From positions 181,189,000 through 181,252,999 of the forward strand of contig NC_056732.1 of NCBI RefSeq assembly GCF_019279795.1: 64,000 bases of DNA, in the 5' to 3' direction. A program made the translations under genes and the position numbers. How positions within the stretch are numbered: position 1 is the stretch's first letter; each line of letters starts with the position of its first letter. Below are positions 12,171 to 23,065 of this stretch, in pieces. The notes beneath the pieces were generated by a model, which saw only the letters and a program-made list of their open reading frames with translations, had not been told where the DNA came from and did not search any database. This stretch comes from Protopterus annectens (lineage: Eukaryota; Chordata; Ceratodontiformes; Protopteridae).

Positions 12171-12281
12171 CTTTGCATCAGCTCATTCTACTGAGTACAT
12201 TGAGATCAATTGTGAAGGCCCACACATTGCATCAGCTCATTTTAATGAGTACAGTGAGATCAGTTGTGATGGCCCACCCCT
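12171..12281. repeat. Two-copy tandem repeat, about 55 bp unit
   Basis: Two adjacent copies of a unit starting CATCAGCTCATTYTAMTGAG and ending GTGAWGGCCCACMC. They differ at a handful of positions. The repeat lies in the unassigned stretch between the LINE-C endonuclease and the CR1-A ORF1, possibly inside the CR1-A 5' UTR. Confidence 0.8.
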
Positions 12282-12499
12282 TTAGCTTCTTAACCTTGAA
12301 TTATCTTCTGTTTCCTCACTTTTTACTTTAAAAAAAATGTGCCGTTTCCTAATTTATTTTGCTACTTGTTCAACTGCGTTTATTATGTCACATCTGTTAC
12401 TGCTTGTCGGTAGCCTGATTAAATTGATGACAGTATTCTACTGAATTGCTGTTTTATTTGAGCTGGGTATTTTTGTTTTACTGTTGTGAGTGTGATCTT

Positions 12500-13296
12500 A
12501 TGCACTTTGAACCTCTAGTGCGCCTGCATTTTGTAGCATAGGCTGGATTCAGACTTGATGAATCTGGACTGTTTTATATCACTTGAGCATTAATCCAGCT
12601 CTTCACTGAGATACTGAAAGATCTGCGGCATCTGTTGCTCCCAACTAACTTTAAGTGCCTGTTTTTGCTCTTGTATACCACTTTTAATTGTATTTGCATT
12701 CTACTGTCTGTTTGAATTGTCTGAACTGATTGTTTTTTTTTTTTTGCCACATTTTATTTTAAACTGTGCTAGTTCAGCTGTAGCATTGCCCAGTTCCAGG
12801 TTTGCTGTTTCTGGGTCTGTTTTATAGCTTCTGAGCATCAAATCCAGGCTGTCTTTGTTGAGAGGGCCCTTATGCACTCTTGTGGGAAGAAAGTGCTGTC
12901 TTAGTTCCACCTGGTCGAGGGTGATTGGACTAAAGGTCAGAGAGTGTCCTTATTGGCTAGTTTGAGTTAAAAGGGATGTTTCTTTTATTTAAGCTCTGCA
13001 TTTGCACTTCTTTGCTTGTAGCACACCATCGTGCACTGCTGCATAGCGGTGCTTACCATTGGTGGTTACAGATGCAAACGTTTTGTTTGTGATATTTTCC
13101 CTTAAAATTTTGCTTGTGGTCCTCCAGAGGTTTTCAGTAGCCCTGCTTGACTAGCAGGTGGAACATTAAGCCTAGCCTCAGAGGTACCAACACACATCTC
13201 ACACACTAGCCATTCCTAAGTGCGACCTCCTTTCCGGACCATATAAATTTATGTAACACTATAGGCAGTCAATTTCCCATAGTTTCTTCAGCCAGC
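12500..13296 (+). other. Probable 5' UTR of CR1-A copy 2
   Basis: Non-coding stretch upstream of the CR1-A ORF1. It has two diverged, roughly 170-bp similar segments (compare CTGGACTGTTTTATATCACT near 12568 with TGGGTCTGTTTTATAGCTTC near 12811). Tandemly repeated 5' UTRs are common in LINEs, so this is consistent with the element's promoter region, but I cannot place its start. The interval 11865-12500 is likewise unassigned. Confidence 0.35.
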
Positions 13297-14215
13297 TTGG
13301 TTGACATAGGCATCCTGAGGCAGTGTAGCAACTGCCTCATGTTCACTGACAACCCTGTACTCCTAGTCCACACAAACTCAACATGTGAGAGATGCAACTA
13401 TATTAACAACCTTGAATACATGCTCTCTCGCAAACCAGTGAGTACATATGACAATGAGCGAGTTGTCAGCATGCACACCTCACCTCCTACTCCACCCAAA
13501 CCCATATCACACATATCTACATATGTGGAGGTTCTCACCAGAAACATACCTAAGCAACAGAGACCTCCTAAATACAAACACAAGCACGCTACACATAATA
13601 CTTCCTTTGCAGAACACAATATACATAATAGCTGTTGCACCAGTTACTCACCTGCCAAGCCCTTAAGACAAAACAGAAAACCAAACATATTAGTCATAGG
13701 TGATTCCAGCTTGAGACACACACATGTCCCTGTCACCAGGCTGAATAAGGAGAAGGTTACGGTCAGCTGTCTGTCAGGTGCCAGGATCCACCATATCACA
13801 TATGCATTCAGGTCTCTAAAACACAGATACTGTTATGACTCTGTCATAGTCCATGTTGATGTGAATGACTTGAGATGTACCTCTCTGAACTATATGAAGA
13901 CAGACATGACTGAGCTGTCAGACTATGTGTCTCAGGCAGGTATGTCCCTAGCCTTGAGCAGGATTTTACCTTCACCAAGGATGATGCCTCAATACAAACA
14001 GAAAATGATTGACTTCAATATTTGGCTTAGTTTCTTGTGTCATTCTAAGGGGATACAGTATCTGTCAACTTGGGGTGACATGATCGACAGACCTTGATGT
14101 TTTGCCAGGGATGGTCTTCATCTGTCACCCCTGGGATTTTGGCTACTGGCTAAGGCTCTTGCCACCCCCATAATGCCTTTTTTAGGCAATGACTCAAGGA
14201 CTAAATTCCCGATGT
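13297..14215 (+). pseudogene. CR1-A ORF1: zinc-finger-like plus SGNH-esterase domain, one premature stop
   Basis: A 266-codon frame runs to a TGA at 14095-14097 and continues in frame to about 14215. Near the N-terminus are paired cysteines C10-x2-C13 and C30-x2-C33, the CxxC pairs typical of CR1 ORF1. The esterase domain shows ILVIGDSSLRH (GDS at residues 135-137) and VIVHVDVNDL (185-192), where the usual Gly is Asp. After the stop comes RDGLHLSPLGFW, the D-x-x-H catalytic block. Thus one TGA separates the nucleophile from the catalytic Asp/His. In the family ORF1 binds RNA and the esterase is thought to assist retrotransposition. The endonuclease remnant follows directly. Confidence 0.8.
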
Positions 14216-14249
14216 AAAAACTTCATCTAAAAACAACCTCAAGGTTATG

Positions 14250-15150
14250 CTGCTGTATACTAGGAGTCTTAACATAAAATTGCACTCACTGGAAGCAGTC
14301 CTCACCTTGGAAGACTTAGACATTTGTGCAGTCACAAAAGACCTGGTTCAAGGCTGTGGAGAGCATCCCAGCCATACTGGGCTACAACTCCTTCCACATG
14401 TTCAGACCACAAACTGAAGGCATGAAAACTAAAGGAAGTGGTGTATCGATATTCATTAAAGATAAATACAACCTCCAGATTGGTTAAATCATATGATTCC
14501 CTGGAGATACTTCAGGTGCAGTTAACCATTGGTAGGACACCTATTCAAGTCATTGCCAGCTACAGGACTCCCTCCATGAATCAGGGAACCCACTCTGCCT
14601 ATCTGGACCTACCTGAGTCTATTAAGATACATCCAAACACCCTGGTTTGGTCGACTTTAACTACTCATCCATTGACTTGGTAAATTACACATACTCTAAC
14701 TCACTTGTCTAAAGGTTTCTTGACTTTGTTAACTCCAATGCACTGGACCAGCTATTTGACCCCCCCCCCACAAGGGGTGCCAACATCCTGGATATGGTGC
14801 TTACCAATATGGGGGACCACTGTAGCACCCCCACTATGAGGTCTTCCCTAGTGAGATCTGACCACAAATCAGTCTCATTCAGAGTAACTACCACACCTGA
14901 TGCCCCCCCCCCAGCAGCAACTAAAATAAAAAAATTCTCCAAAGCAGATTATAACCTCTTATGGAATGGTATAAATAGTTTACTGCACCTCCCCCCTCAG
15001 ATGGAATTGGCAACTACACCAAGTTCTACACCAATACTGTATGCAAACACCTATATAACTGCAATGAATTGGCCATACCTGATAGGACCAAAACAAGCTC
15101 CTCAAAGAAGAGCAAACCTGCCTGGAGGACAACTGCCATTAACTCATTCC
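14250..15150 (+). pseudogene. CR1-A ORF2 endonuclease remnant
   Basis: Near 14255-14345 a frame reads YTRSLNIKLHSLEAVL then LDICAVTKDLV, the start of the APE endonuclease. The best open part (14794-15159) reads MVLTNMGDHCSTP and VRSDHKSVSF, the SDH block with the catalytic His. The domain is crossed by stops and frameshifts, partly at a C homopolymer around 14761. A proline-rich linker (PDAPPPAATK) follows. At about 15154 the gene is broken by a TIR element and a SINE. Confidence 0.75.
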
Positions 15151-15153
15151 CTC

Positions 15154-15447
15154 CAGTAAAGCTCTTTTGAGTGTGTAGCTTTAACTCCTAGTGGGCGTGG
15201 CTTCAGCATTTAAAAATTGAAGTTATCACCATACATTTTTAACAAATACCCATTGACAGTGGTCATATATCAATACAATTGTGTTTGCTATCATGTATGC
15301 TTCAAGATAAAATTTTCCGATACCTTGTATGTAACACGGTTTTGGAATTATTAATGCAAATATGAACAGGCAATATTTGACGCCTAGAGGAGCAGTAGGG
15401 TGTAACTGCAGAAACACCTGGAGACGTCACTCGGCTGTGCTTTACAA
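15154..15447. mobile_element. Short TIR element (MITE-like) inside CR1-A
   Basis: CR1 coding sequence stops at about 15153 and resumes at about 15808. The left part of the insert begins CAGTAAAGCTCTTTTGAGTG. Read from its right end the insert begins GTAAAGCACAGCCGAGTG. These share GTAAAGC and, after the same spacing, GAGTG, consistent with imperfect terminal inverted repeats. A SINE has inserted at the right end, which hides any target duplication. No coding capacity. Superfamily not assigned. Confidence 0.4.
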
Positions 15448-15800
15448 TTCTTCTTCTTCTTCTTCTTCTTTCAGGTTTTCCCAGTTAGGGGTCTCCACAG
15501 TGGATCACCAGTCCGCTCATGATTGGCAATGGAGTTTTATGGTGTCGAGTTGCCAGCCCAGTGCCCAACCTTCCACAGAAGGCACACACACACACGCACT
15601 CACACCTAGGGACAATTTAGAGTGTACAATCCCTTTGAGATGTGGGAGGAAACCAGAGCACCCGGAGGAAACCCATGTGACCACAGGGAGGACATGCAGA
15701 CTCCGCACAGAAGGCACCCCAGCCAAGAATGGAACCAGAGAACCTCTTGCTGTGAGGTGACAATGCTAACTGCCACACCACTGTGGACGCCCATTAACAG
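15448..15800 (-). mobile_element. tRNA-headed SINE, long type with conserved core
   Basis: On the minus strand the order is: a tRNA-like head (GTGTGGCAGTTAGCATTGTC ... CTCTGGTTCCATTC, A- and B-box-like); a core with GGTTTCCTCCCACATCTC and CTAAATTGTCCCTAGGTG; a short (GT)n tract; then the tail TGCCAATCATGAGCGGACTG ... GGAGACCCCTAACTGGGAAA and a (GAA)n 3' end. The core resembles that of many fish and amphibian SINEs. Near-direct repeats gctttacaa (15439) and gctttataa (15801) probably are its target duplication. Transcription would be by RNA polymerase III with mobilisation by a LINE. Confidence 0.75.
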
Positions 15801-15807
15801 GCTTTAT

Positions 15808-17695
15808 AATAAGAGGAAAAAATTGCCGTCTAGGAGTAAGAGGGAGTGAGCCCTAAACTGGAAACACTCCCTCCTCAGCTTAAACAAGCGAATAAGATTT
15901 CTTGTGAAGTCCTCCAAAGCATAATATAAATCAAAATTAGCTTCCTTAATTAAGGACAACCACAAGGTGTTCTTTAGTTACATCCATAACCTAAAAGGAA
16001 AGACCCAGATTTGTGTCAAACTGGTAGTTAATGGTGCCACATATACTGAGCCTGTGGACATAGCTTACCTGTTAGCTGACAGGTTTTGTGAAAATTTTAA
16101 CCCCCTGTCCCTGCCAGAAGTATCTCATGACATCCCTATCACCTGTCCTTTACCTTATATCTCTAAAGAGCAGGTCATAAACTCCCTCTCTAAGGCCAAA
16201 AACACATCATCTATGGGACCTGATAATATCCCATGTTGCATCTTACATGGGCTCAAAGAAGAATTAGCAACACCACTGGGTACTCTTTTCAATCATAGTC
16301 TAAACTCTGGCTTCATCCCAACTGAATGGAAAATGGCCACCCTTATACCCTTGCACAAAGGTGGTGCTTCCACTGACCCCAGGCACTATAGTCCTATTAG
16401 CCTGACTAGCCTTATCTGCAAGGCCATGGAGCAAATCATCATGAACCTTATCAGCAAAGATATAGCTAATCTCCAAACACTTGACCCTACTCAGTTTGGA
16501 TTTGTCAAAGGGAGATCATGCCTATTAAACCTAATGGACTTCTTTGAGACAGTCACCAAGGCCCTGGACAACAGGAAATCTGTGCATACAGCCTATCTAG
16601 ACTTGTCCAAGGCTTTTGACACTATCCCCCACTCAAGCATCATTGACACCCAGCTAGGTATCAACCCTTATATCATTAGATAGGTCACTAACTGGCTCAC
16701 TGATAGAAACCATATAGTCAAAATAAGGTAATCCATCACCAACAGCAGACCTGTAACTAGTGGTGTTCCACAGGTATCAGTCCTTGGACCTCTACTGTTT
16801 GGAATTGATTTCTCCAAAGTACAAGATGAAACTAAAGGTCTGTGTCTGAAGACTACAAACTGTGAGGAGTCATAAAATCTCCAGACTATATTAACATCCT
16901 ACAAACAAATGATTGGTGCCAAAGTCATGGCCTTAAACTCAATGAAGAAAAATGTATTATCATCCCTTTAGGTAAGTGTGATGTTCCTTCTAACTACCAC
17001 ATCAAGTAACAACACCCTAAGTATGCACTCAGTGGTGAGAGACCTGGGCACACAGGTTGACAGCAACCTTATTTTGAGCACCATGTCTCCACAGTGGTAA
17101 GAAGGGTATTCTATATTGCTCATCTCATAAGTAAAGGGATTGCATACAGGAAAAAAAGAAGTTATAACCTCTCAGTACTCTTCCCTCATCAGACCAACAA
17201 TTGAGTACAACACCCCTTTTGGTATGTACCTTTCCAAACACATGCAGAAATTGCTGTGACCACACAGGTTCCTTACAAGGAAAATTCAAGGTGTTCAGCA
17301 TCTGTCCTGTGTGAATCATCTGAAATCACTGTCACTTTATTCTGTTTCATACAGATTACTCAGAGGCAATCAATGTCTTGCATATAAGGTAATCTATGAC
17401 CCTGCTTTATTGGAAATGCTGCATATCTGCAAGTCAAATGGTATACATAGGTTACTCGCTCTAATGACCTTAACTTGGTATGTGACATTAATAGAACCTG
17501 CTGGAGGGACAGATTTGTCACCCAGAGGTTACCACATCTTTGGAATGGACTCTCACTTCATGTCAAACAGATCACCTCATTGGCTCTCTTCAAACACAGT
17601 CGGGACGATTGGATGGGTAACCATAAATTCACCTCAGGAGTCCCACCTGTGTCCATCTTGGACATGGGCAAATCATGCTGATTGTTGAAATAAGG
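15808..17695 (+). pseudogene. CR1-A ORF2 reverse transcriptase, broken
   Basis: The main open part (15967-16683) contains SSMGPDNIPC, IPTEWKMATLIPLHKGG, YSPISLTSLICKAMEQII, TQFGFVKGRSC and AYLDLSKAFDTIPH (motif A, Asp present). It ends where TGG (Trp) has become TAG. Reading on gives TSGVPQVSVLGPLLFG (motif B, Gly replaced by Val). Motif C, FADDCKL in other copies, is corrupted to a remnant like EDYKL. The C-terminal half follows in two frames (17311-17688), with PTIEYNTPFGMYL and LYSVSYRLLRGNQC. The Asp-Asp pair is lost, so the enzyme would be dead even if reading frames were intact. Confidence 0.8.
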
Positions 17696-17770
17696 GCAGA
17701 ACTTGGTTAGGCTTGTAAGGGCCCTAGGGTCATTAGCCTAGTAACTTCTTATGATCCTATGTAAGAAATT
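17696..17770 (+). mobile_element. CR1-A copy 2, 3' end
   Basis: The 3' UTR shares GGTTAGGCTTGTAAGGGCCC and AGCCTAGTAACTTCTTATGA with CR1-A copies 1 and 4. It ends near ATGATCCTATG, a degenerate form of the terminal 8-bp repeats. LINE-C sequence resumes about 100 bp further on. Confidence 0.65.
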
Positions 17771-17859
17771 TTCCTAATAAAAAAGGACCATTCAAAAACT
17801 TTACAAGAAAAAGAAACATAATTTGTTGATTTATCTAAGCTTTCTGTCTGTTTTAAATA

Positions 17860-18205
17860 GAGTGACCTTTACAAAAATCACAAACCTCTGAGCTCAGATG
17901 TAAGAAAGCTACAAGAAGGTATGAATTCAATTTAGCATCCCATGCAGATTACAAACAGAAAATCAATCTTTAAATATGTTAGACGCTTCTCTGTTGAAAT
18001 AACAAACAAGTTAGCAATTGTGTATGGACACATTTTCTAAACAAATAGAAGAGTACATTAATCTGCTTACTAAGGTTTCATTCAAAAAATGGTGCATTGA
18101 GGTTTCCCAGCAATGACTCCAGGGCAAATTTTTCTAAACACGAGTATCCAATAATTTCTACTGAATAGGTTCATAAATTCCAAAACAAAATCAGTAGAAA
18201 TTCTA
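17860..18205 (+). pseudogene. LINE-C fragment between endonuclease and reverse transcriptase
   Basis: In broken frames the sequence reads LSSDVRKLQEG, EFNLASHAD and NRKSIFKYVR, the linker that precedes the reverse transcriptase in CR1-group LINEs. It ends in CAGTAGAAATTCTA (18192-18205), one copy of a 14-bp direct repeat whose partner is at 23199-23212. Between them lies the PLE-A pair. The reading resumes after that pair, so this is the interrupted target gene. Confidence 0.55.
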
Positions 18206-18357
18206 TTAATAAAAACAGAGCCCAAAGAGCAGATATTGTAAAAACATAAGCAAACAGCCCCCTGAGATCAAGAGGCAATAAATCCAGGCTGAGAATGTAT
18301 CCAAAAGTATAAGTAAAGTCCACAGATGATATAGTTCAGGTACCAGTTTAATAGGAG

Positions 18358-18390
18358 ACACAAGCGCTTTCACATAGTTTCATCAGGTGT
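18358..18390 (-). ncRNA. Hammerhead-ribozyme-like motif, PLE-A minus copy
   Basis: On the minus strand: ACAC, CTGATGA, AACTATGT, GAAA, GCGCTT, GTGT. CUGAUGA and GAAA are the hammerhead core boxes, and ACAC/GUGU can close the structure. PLEs are known to carry minimal hammerhead motifs in their terminal repeats. The internal stem is very poor in this copy, so self-cleavage is doubtful. Confidence 0.5.
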
Positions 18391-18585
18391 AACCCTTCCA
18401 TCTAAAAACACACCTTTATACATGTATTATTTAGTCATATGACTGAAGTTAGAAACAAATTTAAAAAGACAGAACTCATGTTGTATTTATAAAAACATTC
18501 ATAAAATGCAGATATAGAAATATATATATAGGTATAAACATATAAAAATTGGTATAAAAACTTGACTTAAATAAAGCTTAAATGC

Positions 18586-20900
18586 CTAAAAAGTACATCT
18601 TCTATTTAATGGTCTGTTACGTAGTAGGGGCTTGATGGGAACACATTCATTGAGACCATGTCCTAAGTTGGATCTCAGTCTAACTATCCATGTAGCTTCT
18701 ATCTCCTCAGTTTTGGCTCTCACATCACCTCCTCTATTATTCTCATAGGTCACAGATAGAACTCTAAAGGTAAATTTGTGATCTTCTCCCATAGTGTTAA
18801 TATGTTTTGCCAAGGCATTAATTCTGGACTTCTTTCTAATATGATATAAGTGCTCTCTCATTCTCTCTCTGAGAGTTCTGTCAGTCTTGCCTATATAGAA
18901 GCAATGGCATTGTTGACACTCATCCAAATAAACAACATGTACAGTCTCACATGTGGCACTTGCCCTGATGTCAAAGATTTTTGTTGTATCAGGGTGGTGA
19001 AATAATAGACTTGTGTCTATATATGGACACTGCGGACAGTGACCACATGGTCGTGTACCTTTGTACTCCATGATAGGTTTCTCCATTTTTACCCCACACA
19101 GTCTCCTATACAGGTTCTTCTTGTTCTTAAAAGTATATTGGGGTCTGATGCCAATTAAGGAGGAGATTGTAGGTTCAGTGACTAATACCTGCCAATTTCT
19201 ATTGATGATATCTGTATAGTGCTTGATATCTCTAGCATAAGTGAGACAGAGACTGAGCTTGGGTTCCCTGCTCTTGGTGTACCTAGGGGTAGCATTAGAA
19301 AAATATGGTTTGGCTTTATTGGATCTCATATGTCTCACCATCCTCTCATTCTTACTAATGCTGTGAGTGTGATAGCCTCGGTCCTTTAGCTCCATGCTAG
19401 TAGTAAGCATCATATGCTCATATTCAACCGGATCTACACTGAGTCTTGATGCTCTGAAAAATTGGTTACGTGCAACATTGTCAAAAACAAATTCTGGGTG
19501 CATACTTTGTCTGCATAGGAGGTTATTCACCCTACATTCCTTCCTATACATTCTGGTACTAAAATTGCCTAGTGTATCCTTGTCAATATAGACATCTAAA
19601 AAATTAATCCCTGTGTAGGAATAATTAAAAGTAAATTTTAAGAAGTCAGTTGTTTGATTCAAATATTCAGTGAAAAGCTTCAATCCATCCAGTGTACCTT
19701 TCCATAGAAAGAAGCAATCATCTACAAACCTTCTGTAGAAAGGAATGTAGGGTGCGTACATGCTATTGAAAATGTAGTCTATCTCCCATGTGGCCATGAC
19801 TGCATTGGCATAACTGTTTGAACAGGAGCTGCCCATGGCTACTCCATTATTCTGCCAATAGATGTTATCACTGAAAATGAAAATGTAATTATAAAGTACC
19901 AGGGCTATCAATTTTTGTATAACTATAATCTCTGCAGCATTATATGTACCTACTTTTATCAATAATTTCCTCATGAAGTCTATACTCATTGCATTGGGCA
20001 TAACTGTAAAAAGGGAGACAACATCCAAGGTAACCAAAATGTATTCACCATCAATGGTCCCTTGATTAGTAAACTCAATATAATCTCATAAGAAGTGTTC
20101 AGTATCTTTCAACACATGACACATAGTGTCTAAGACAGGTCTCAATTTTTTCTCCACATAAATTGAGATAGCCTCTGTTGACCATCCCCTCACAGAGACT
20201 ATAGGCCTCATAGGCGGTCTAGTACTGTTCTTATGCAGCTTCGGAAGCCCCTGTATAACAGGCACTACAGGTTTAAAAACCAAAAAATATTGTACCATTT
20301 CATCAGTAATTAGGCATTCAAACTGCATTCTCTTAATTTCATTAATAATCTCTAAAATCATTTGATCTGCATGTGCTCTGTTTATAAGTTGATAAAAATT
20401 ATTATCATTGAGCATTTCATACATTAATAAATCATAATCTATTTTATCTAAGAGAACTATCTGCCCCCTTTGTCAGCTGGTCTAATTACCAAGCTGACAT
20501 CATTCTCAAGTTTATTCAGTGTATCTAATTCATCTTTACTAAGGTTGTGTTTCTTGTTAAAATTAATATTATTATTATTAATATTATTATCTATAGCATT
20601 GTAAAAATCAGTGATACATAACTGTTCAAATGCTCTTACAATAGAATTCATTTTAGGTATGAAAGTGCTGGGTCTCTTAAAAACAACTTGTTCTTCTTTA
20701 TTGTTAGTATTTAAAAACATTAATTTCAAATTTAAATTCCTAGTAAAAATCTTTAAATCAAATATAGCGTCAGTAATAGACATATCAGAGGCAGGTATAA
20801 ACGACAGACCTCTTGTTAAAACACTAAATTCAGTGTCTGAAAGCAAGCGTTTTGAGAGATTAACAACTAGAGTCTTACTTTTTGAAAAGCTTTCTTGATG
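18586..20900 (-). pseudogene. PLE-A reverse transcriptase/GIY-YIG protein, broken in three places
   Basis: The protein is split over three frames (20846-20457, 20424-20086, 20037-18586). First break: an extra G in the run at about 20463, right after RPADKGG. Second: CGA to TGA in EHFLRDLYEF near 20084, a CpG-type transition. Third: a 1-bp loss just downstream. Comparison with the plus-strand copy shows each lesion. The long last frame keeps TLDVVSLFT (motif A), GVAMGSSCS (motif B), RFVDD (motif C), INFLDV (D) and the endonuclease part CGHCPQC ... CFYIGKTDRTLRER. The family enzyme nicks DNA with GIY-YIG and primes reverse transcription. No Met is evident at the true N-terminus; the 20846 boundary is only the start of the open stretch. 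Confidence 0.85.
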
Positions 20901-21094
20901 GTGTAAACACTGTTTGTTTCCTCCTCGTATTTTCTCTTGTTTCTTGTACTGCTCCTCCCCCGTATTTAGTTCTGTTTCCCCTGGCCATCCGTTCTCCCCA
21001 TAGAGTTGTCTCTCACTGATAAAGGAAAATTTAGCTGGTACTCATTGGATTGTAAGCGAGCAGTGTTGTTATAAACAGAGCACATGCAGATCAA

Positions 21095-22870
21095 ATGATT
21101 TTAGAGATTATTAATGAAATTAAGAGAATGCAGTTTGAATGCCTAATTACTGATGAAATGGTACAATATTTTTTGGTTTTTAAACCTGTAGTGCCTGTTA
21201 TACAGGGGCTTCTGAAGCTGCATAAGAACAGTACTAGACCGCCTATGAGGCCTATAGTCTCTGTGAGGGGATGGTCAACAGAGGCTATCTCAATTTATGT
21301 GGAGAAAAAATTGAGACCTGTCTTAGACACTATGTGTCATGTGTTGAAAGATACTGAACACTTCTTACGAGATTTATATGAGTTTACTAATCAAGGGACC
21401 ATTGATGGTGAATACATTTTGGTTACCTTGGATGTTGTCTCCCTTTTTACAGTTATACCCAATGCAATGGGTATAGACTTCATGAGGAAATTATTGATAA
21501 AAGTGGGTACATATAATGCTGCAGAGATTATAGTTATACAAAAATTGATAGCCCTGGTACTTTATAATAACATTTTCATTTTCAATGATAACATCTATTG
21601 GCAGAAGAATGGAGTAGCCATGGGCAGCTCCTGTTCAAACAGTTATGCCAATGCAGTCATGGCCACATGGGAGATAGACTACATTTTCAATAGCATGTAC
21701 GCACCCTACATTCCTTTCTACAGAAGGTTTGTAGATGATTGCTTCTTTCTATGGAAAGGTACACTGGATGGATTGAAGCTTTTCATTGAATATTTGAATC
21801 AAACAATTGACTTCTTAAAATTTACTTTTAATTATTCCCACACAGGGATTAATTTTTTAGATGTCTATATTGACAAGGATACACTAGGCAATTTTAGTAC
21901 CAGAATGTATAGGAAGGAATGTAGGGTTAATAACCTCCTATGCAGACAAAGTATGCACCCAGAATTTGTTTTTGACAATGTCGCACGTAACCAATTTTTC
22001 AGAGCATCAAGACTCAGTGTAGATCCGGTTGAATATGAGCATATGATGCTTACTGCTAGCATGGAGCTAAAGGACCGAGGCTATCACACTCACAGCATTA
22101 GTAAGAATGAGAGGATGGTGAGACATATGAGATCCAATAAAGCCAAACCATATTTTTCTAATGCTGCCCCTAGGTACACCAAGAGCAGGGAACCCAAGCT
22201 CAGTCTCTGTCTCACTTATGCTAGAGATATCAAGCACTATACAGATATCATCAATAGAAATTGGCAGGTATTAGTCACTGAACCTACAATCTCCTCCTTA
22301 ATTGGCATCAGACCCCAATATACTTTTAAGAACAAGAAGAACCTGTATAGGAGACTGTGTGGGGTAAAAATGGAGAAACCTATCATGGAGTACAAAGGTA
22401 CACGACCATGTGGTCACTGTCCGCAGTGTCCATATATAGACACAAGTCTATTATTTCACCACCCTGATACAACAAAAATCTTTGACATCAGGGCAAGTGC
22501 CACACATGAGACTGTACATGTTGTTTATTTGGATGAGTGTCAACGATGCCACTGCTTCTATATAGGCAAGACTGACAGAACTCTCAGAGAGAGAATGAGA
22601 GAGCACTTATATCATATTAGAAAGAAGTCCAGAATTAATGCCTTGGCAAAACATATTAACACTATGGGAGAAGATCACAAATTTACCTTTAGAGTTCTAT
22701 CTGTGACCTATGAGAATAATAGAGGAGGTGATGTGAGAGCCAAAACTGAGGAGATAGAAGCTACATGGATAGTTAGACTGAGATCCAACTTAGGACATGG
22801 TCTCAATGAATGTGTTCCCATCAAGCCCCTACTACGTAACAGACCATTAAATAGAAGATGTACTTTTTAG
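21095..22870 (+). CDS. PLE reverse transcriptase plus GIY-YIG endonuclease, 591 codons, N-terminally truncated
   Basis: Uninterrupted frame, the only long intact one in the window. Residue landmarks: LKLHKN 40-45, MRPIVS 51-56, motif A TLDVVSLFT 111-119 (Asp113), motif B GVAMGSS 173-179, motif C FVDD 212-215, INFLDV 252-257. A Cys cluster CGHCPQC (439-445) follows, then HVVYLDEC, the YIG block FYIGKT (488-493), LRERMREH (497-504), and a C-terminal EATWIV ... GHGLN. Catalytic reverse transcriptase Asp residues are kept. Residue 471 is His where the sister copy and PLE-B have Cys (SATC), a position normally conserved before the nuclease. The first Met is internal relative to the family protein: the PADKGG block lies upstream only in the minus copy. 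Expression is unlikely; it is a truncated element frame. Confidence 0.85.
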   Translation: MILEIINEIKRMQFECLITDEMVQYFLVFKPVVPVIQGLLKLHKNSTRPPMRPIVSVRGWSTEAISIYVEKKLRPVLDTMCHVLKDTEHFLRDLYEFTNQGTIDGEYILVTLDVVSLFTVIPNAMGIDFMRKLLIKVGTYNAAEIIVIQKLIALVLYNNIFIFNDNIYWQKNGVAMGSSCSNSYANAVMATWEIDYIFNSMYAPYIPFYRRFVDDCFFLWKGTLDGLKLFIEYLNQTIDFLKFTFNYSHTGINFLDVYIDKDTLGNFSTRMYRKECRVNNLLCRQSMHPEFVFDNVARNQFFRASRLSVDPVEYEHMMLTASMELKDRGYHTHSISKNERMVRHMRSNKAKPYFSNAAPRYTKSREPKLSLCLTYARDIKHYTDIINRNWQVLVTEPTISSLIGIRPQYTFKNKKNLYRRLCGVKMEKPIMEYKGTRPCGHCPQCPYIDTSLLFHHPDTTKIFDIRASATHETVHVVYLDECQRCHCFYIGKTDRTLRERMREHLYHIRKKSRINALAKHINTMGEDHKFTFRVLSVTYENNRGGDVRAKTEEIEATWIVRLRSNLGHGLNECVPIKPLLRNRPLNRRCTF

Positions 22871-23065
22871 GCATTTAAGCTTTATTTAAGTCAAGTTTTT
22901 ATATCAATTTTTATATGTTTATACCTATATATATATTTCTATATCTGCATTTTATGAATGTTTTTATAAATACAACATGAGTTTTGTCTTTTTAAATTTG
23001 TTTCTAACTTCAGTCATGTGACTAATTAATACATGTATAAAGGTGTGTTTTTAGATAGAAGGGTT

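Larger units (their letters stand above)
18206..21072 (-). mobile_element. Penelope-like element PLE-A, minus-strand copy
   Basis: On the minus strand: a 5' leader (about 21072-20900), N-terminal coding with the PLE block VIRPADKGG, the reverse transcriptase, a linker, a GIY-YIG endonuclease, then a 3' region with a hammerhead-like motif (18358-18390), ending at 18206 beside a 14-bp duplication. It is the longer of two nearly identical head-to-head copies, retaining about 45 bp more at its 3' end and all N-terminal coding. The CCHH-like cysteines before GIY-YIG suggest the Neptune/Poseidon type of vertebrate PLEs (inference). Confidence 0.85.

Noticed and set aside
15361..15850. Frames of 60-132 codons around the SINE (for example 15362-15760)
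   Set aside because: They cross the SINE and its (TTC)n end in several frames and have no family resemblance.
19394..19591. Antisense frames opposite PLE coding (also 21865-22062, 26876-27348)
   Set aside because: Shadows of the real PLE frames; the first two are the same antisense stretch in each PLE-A copy.
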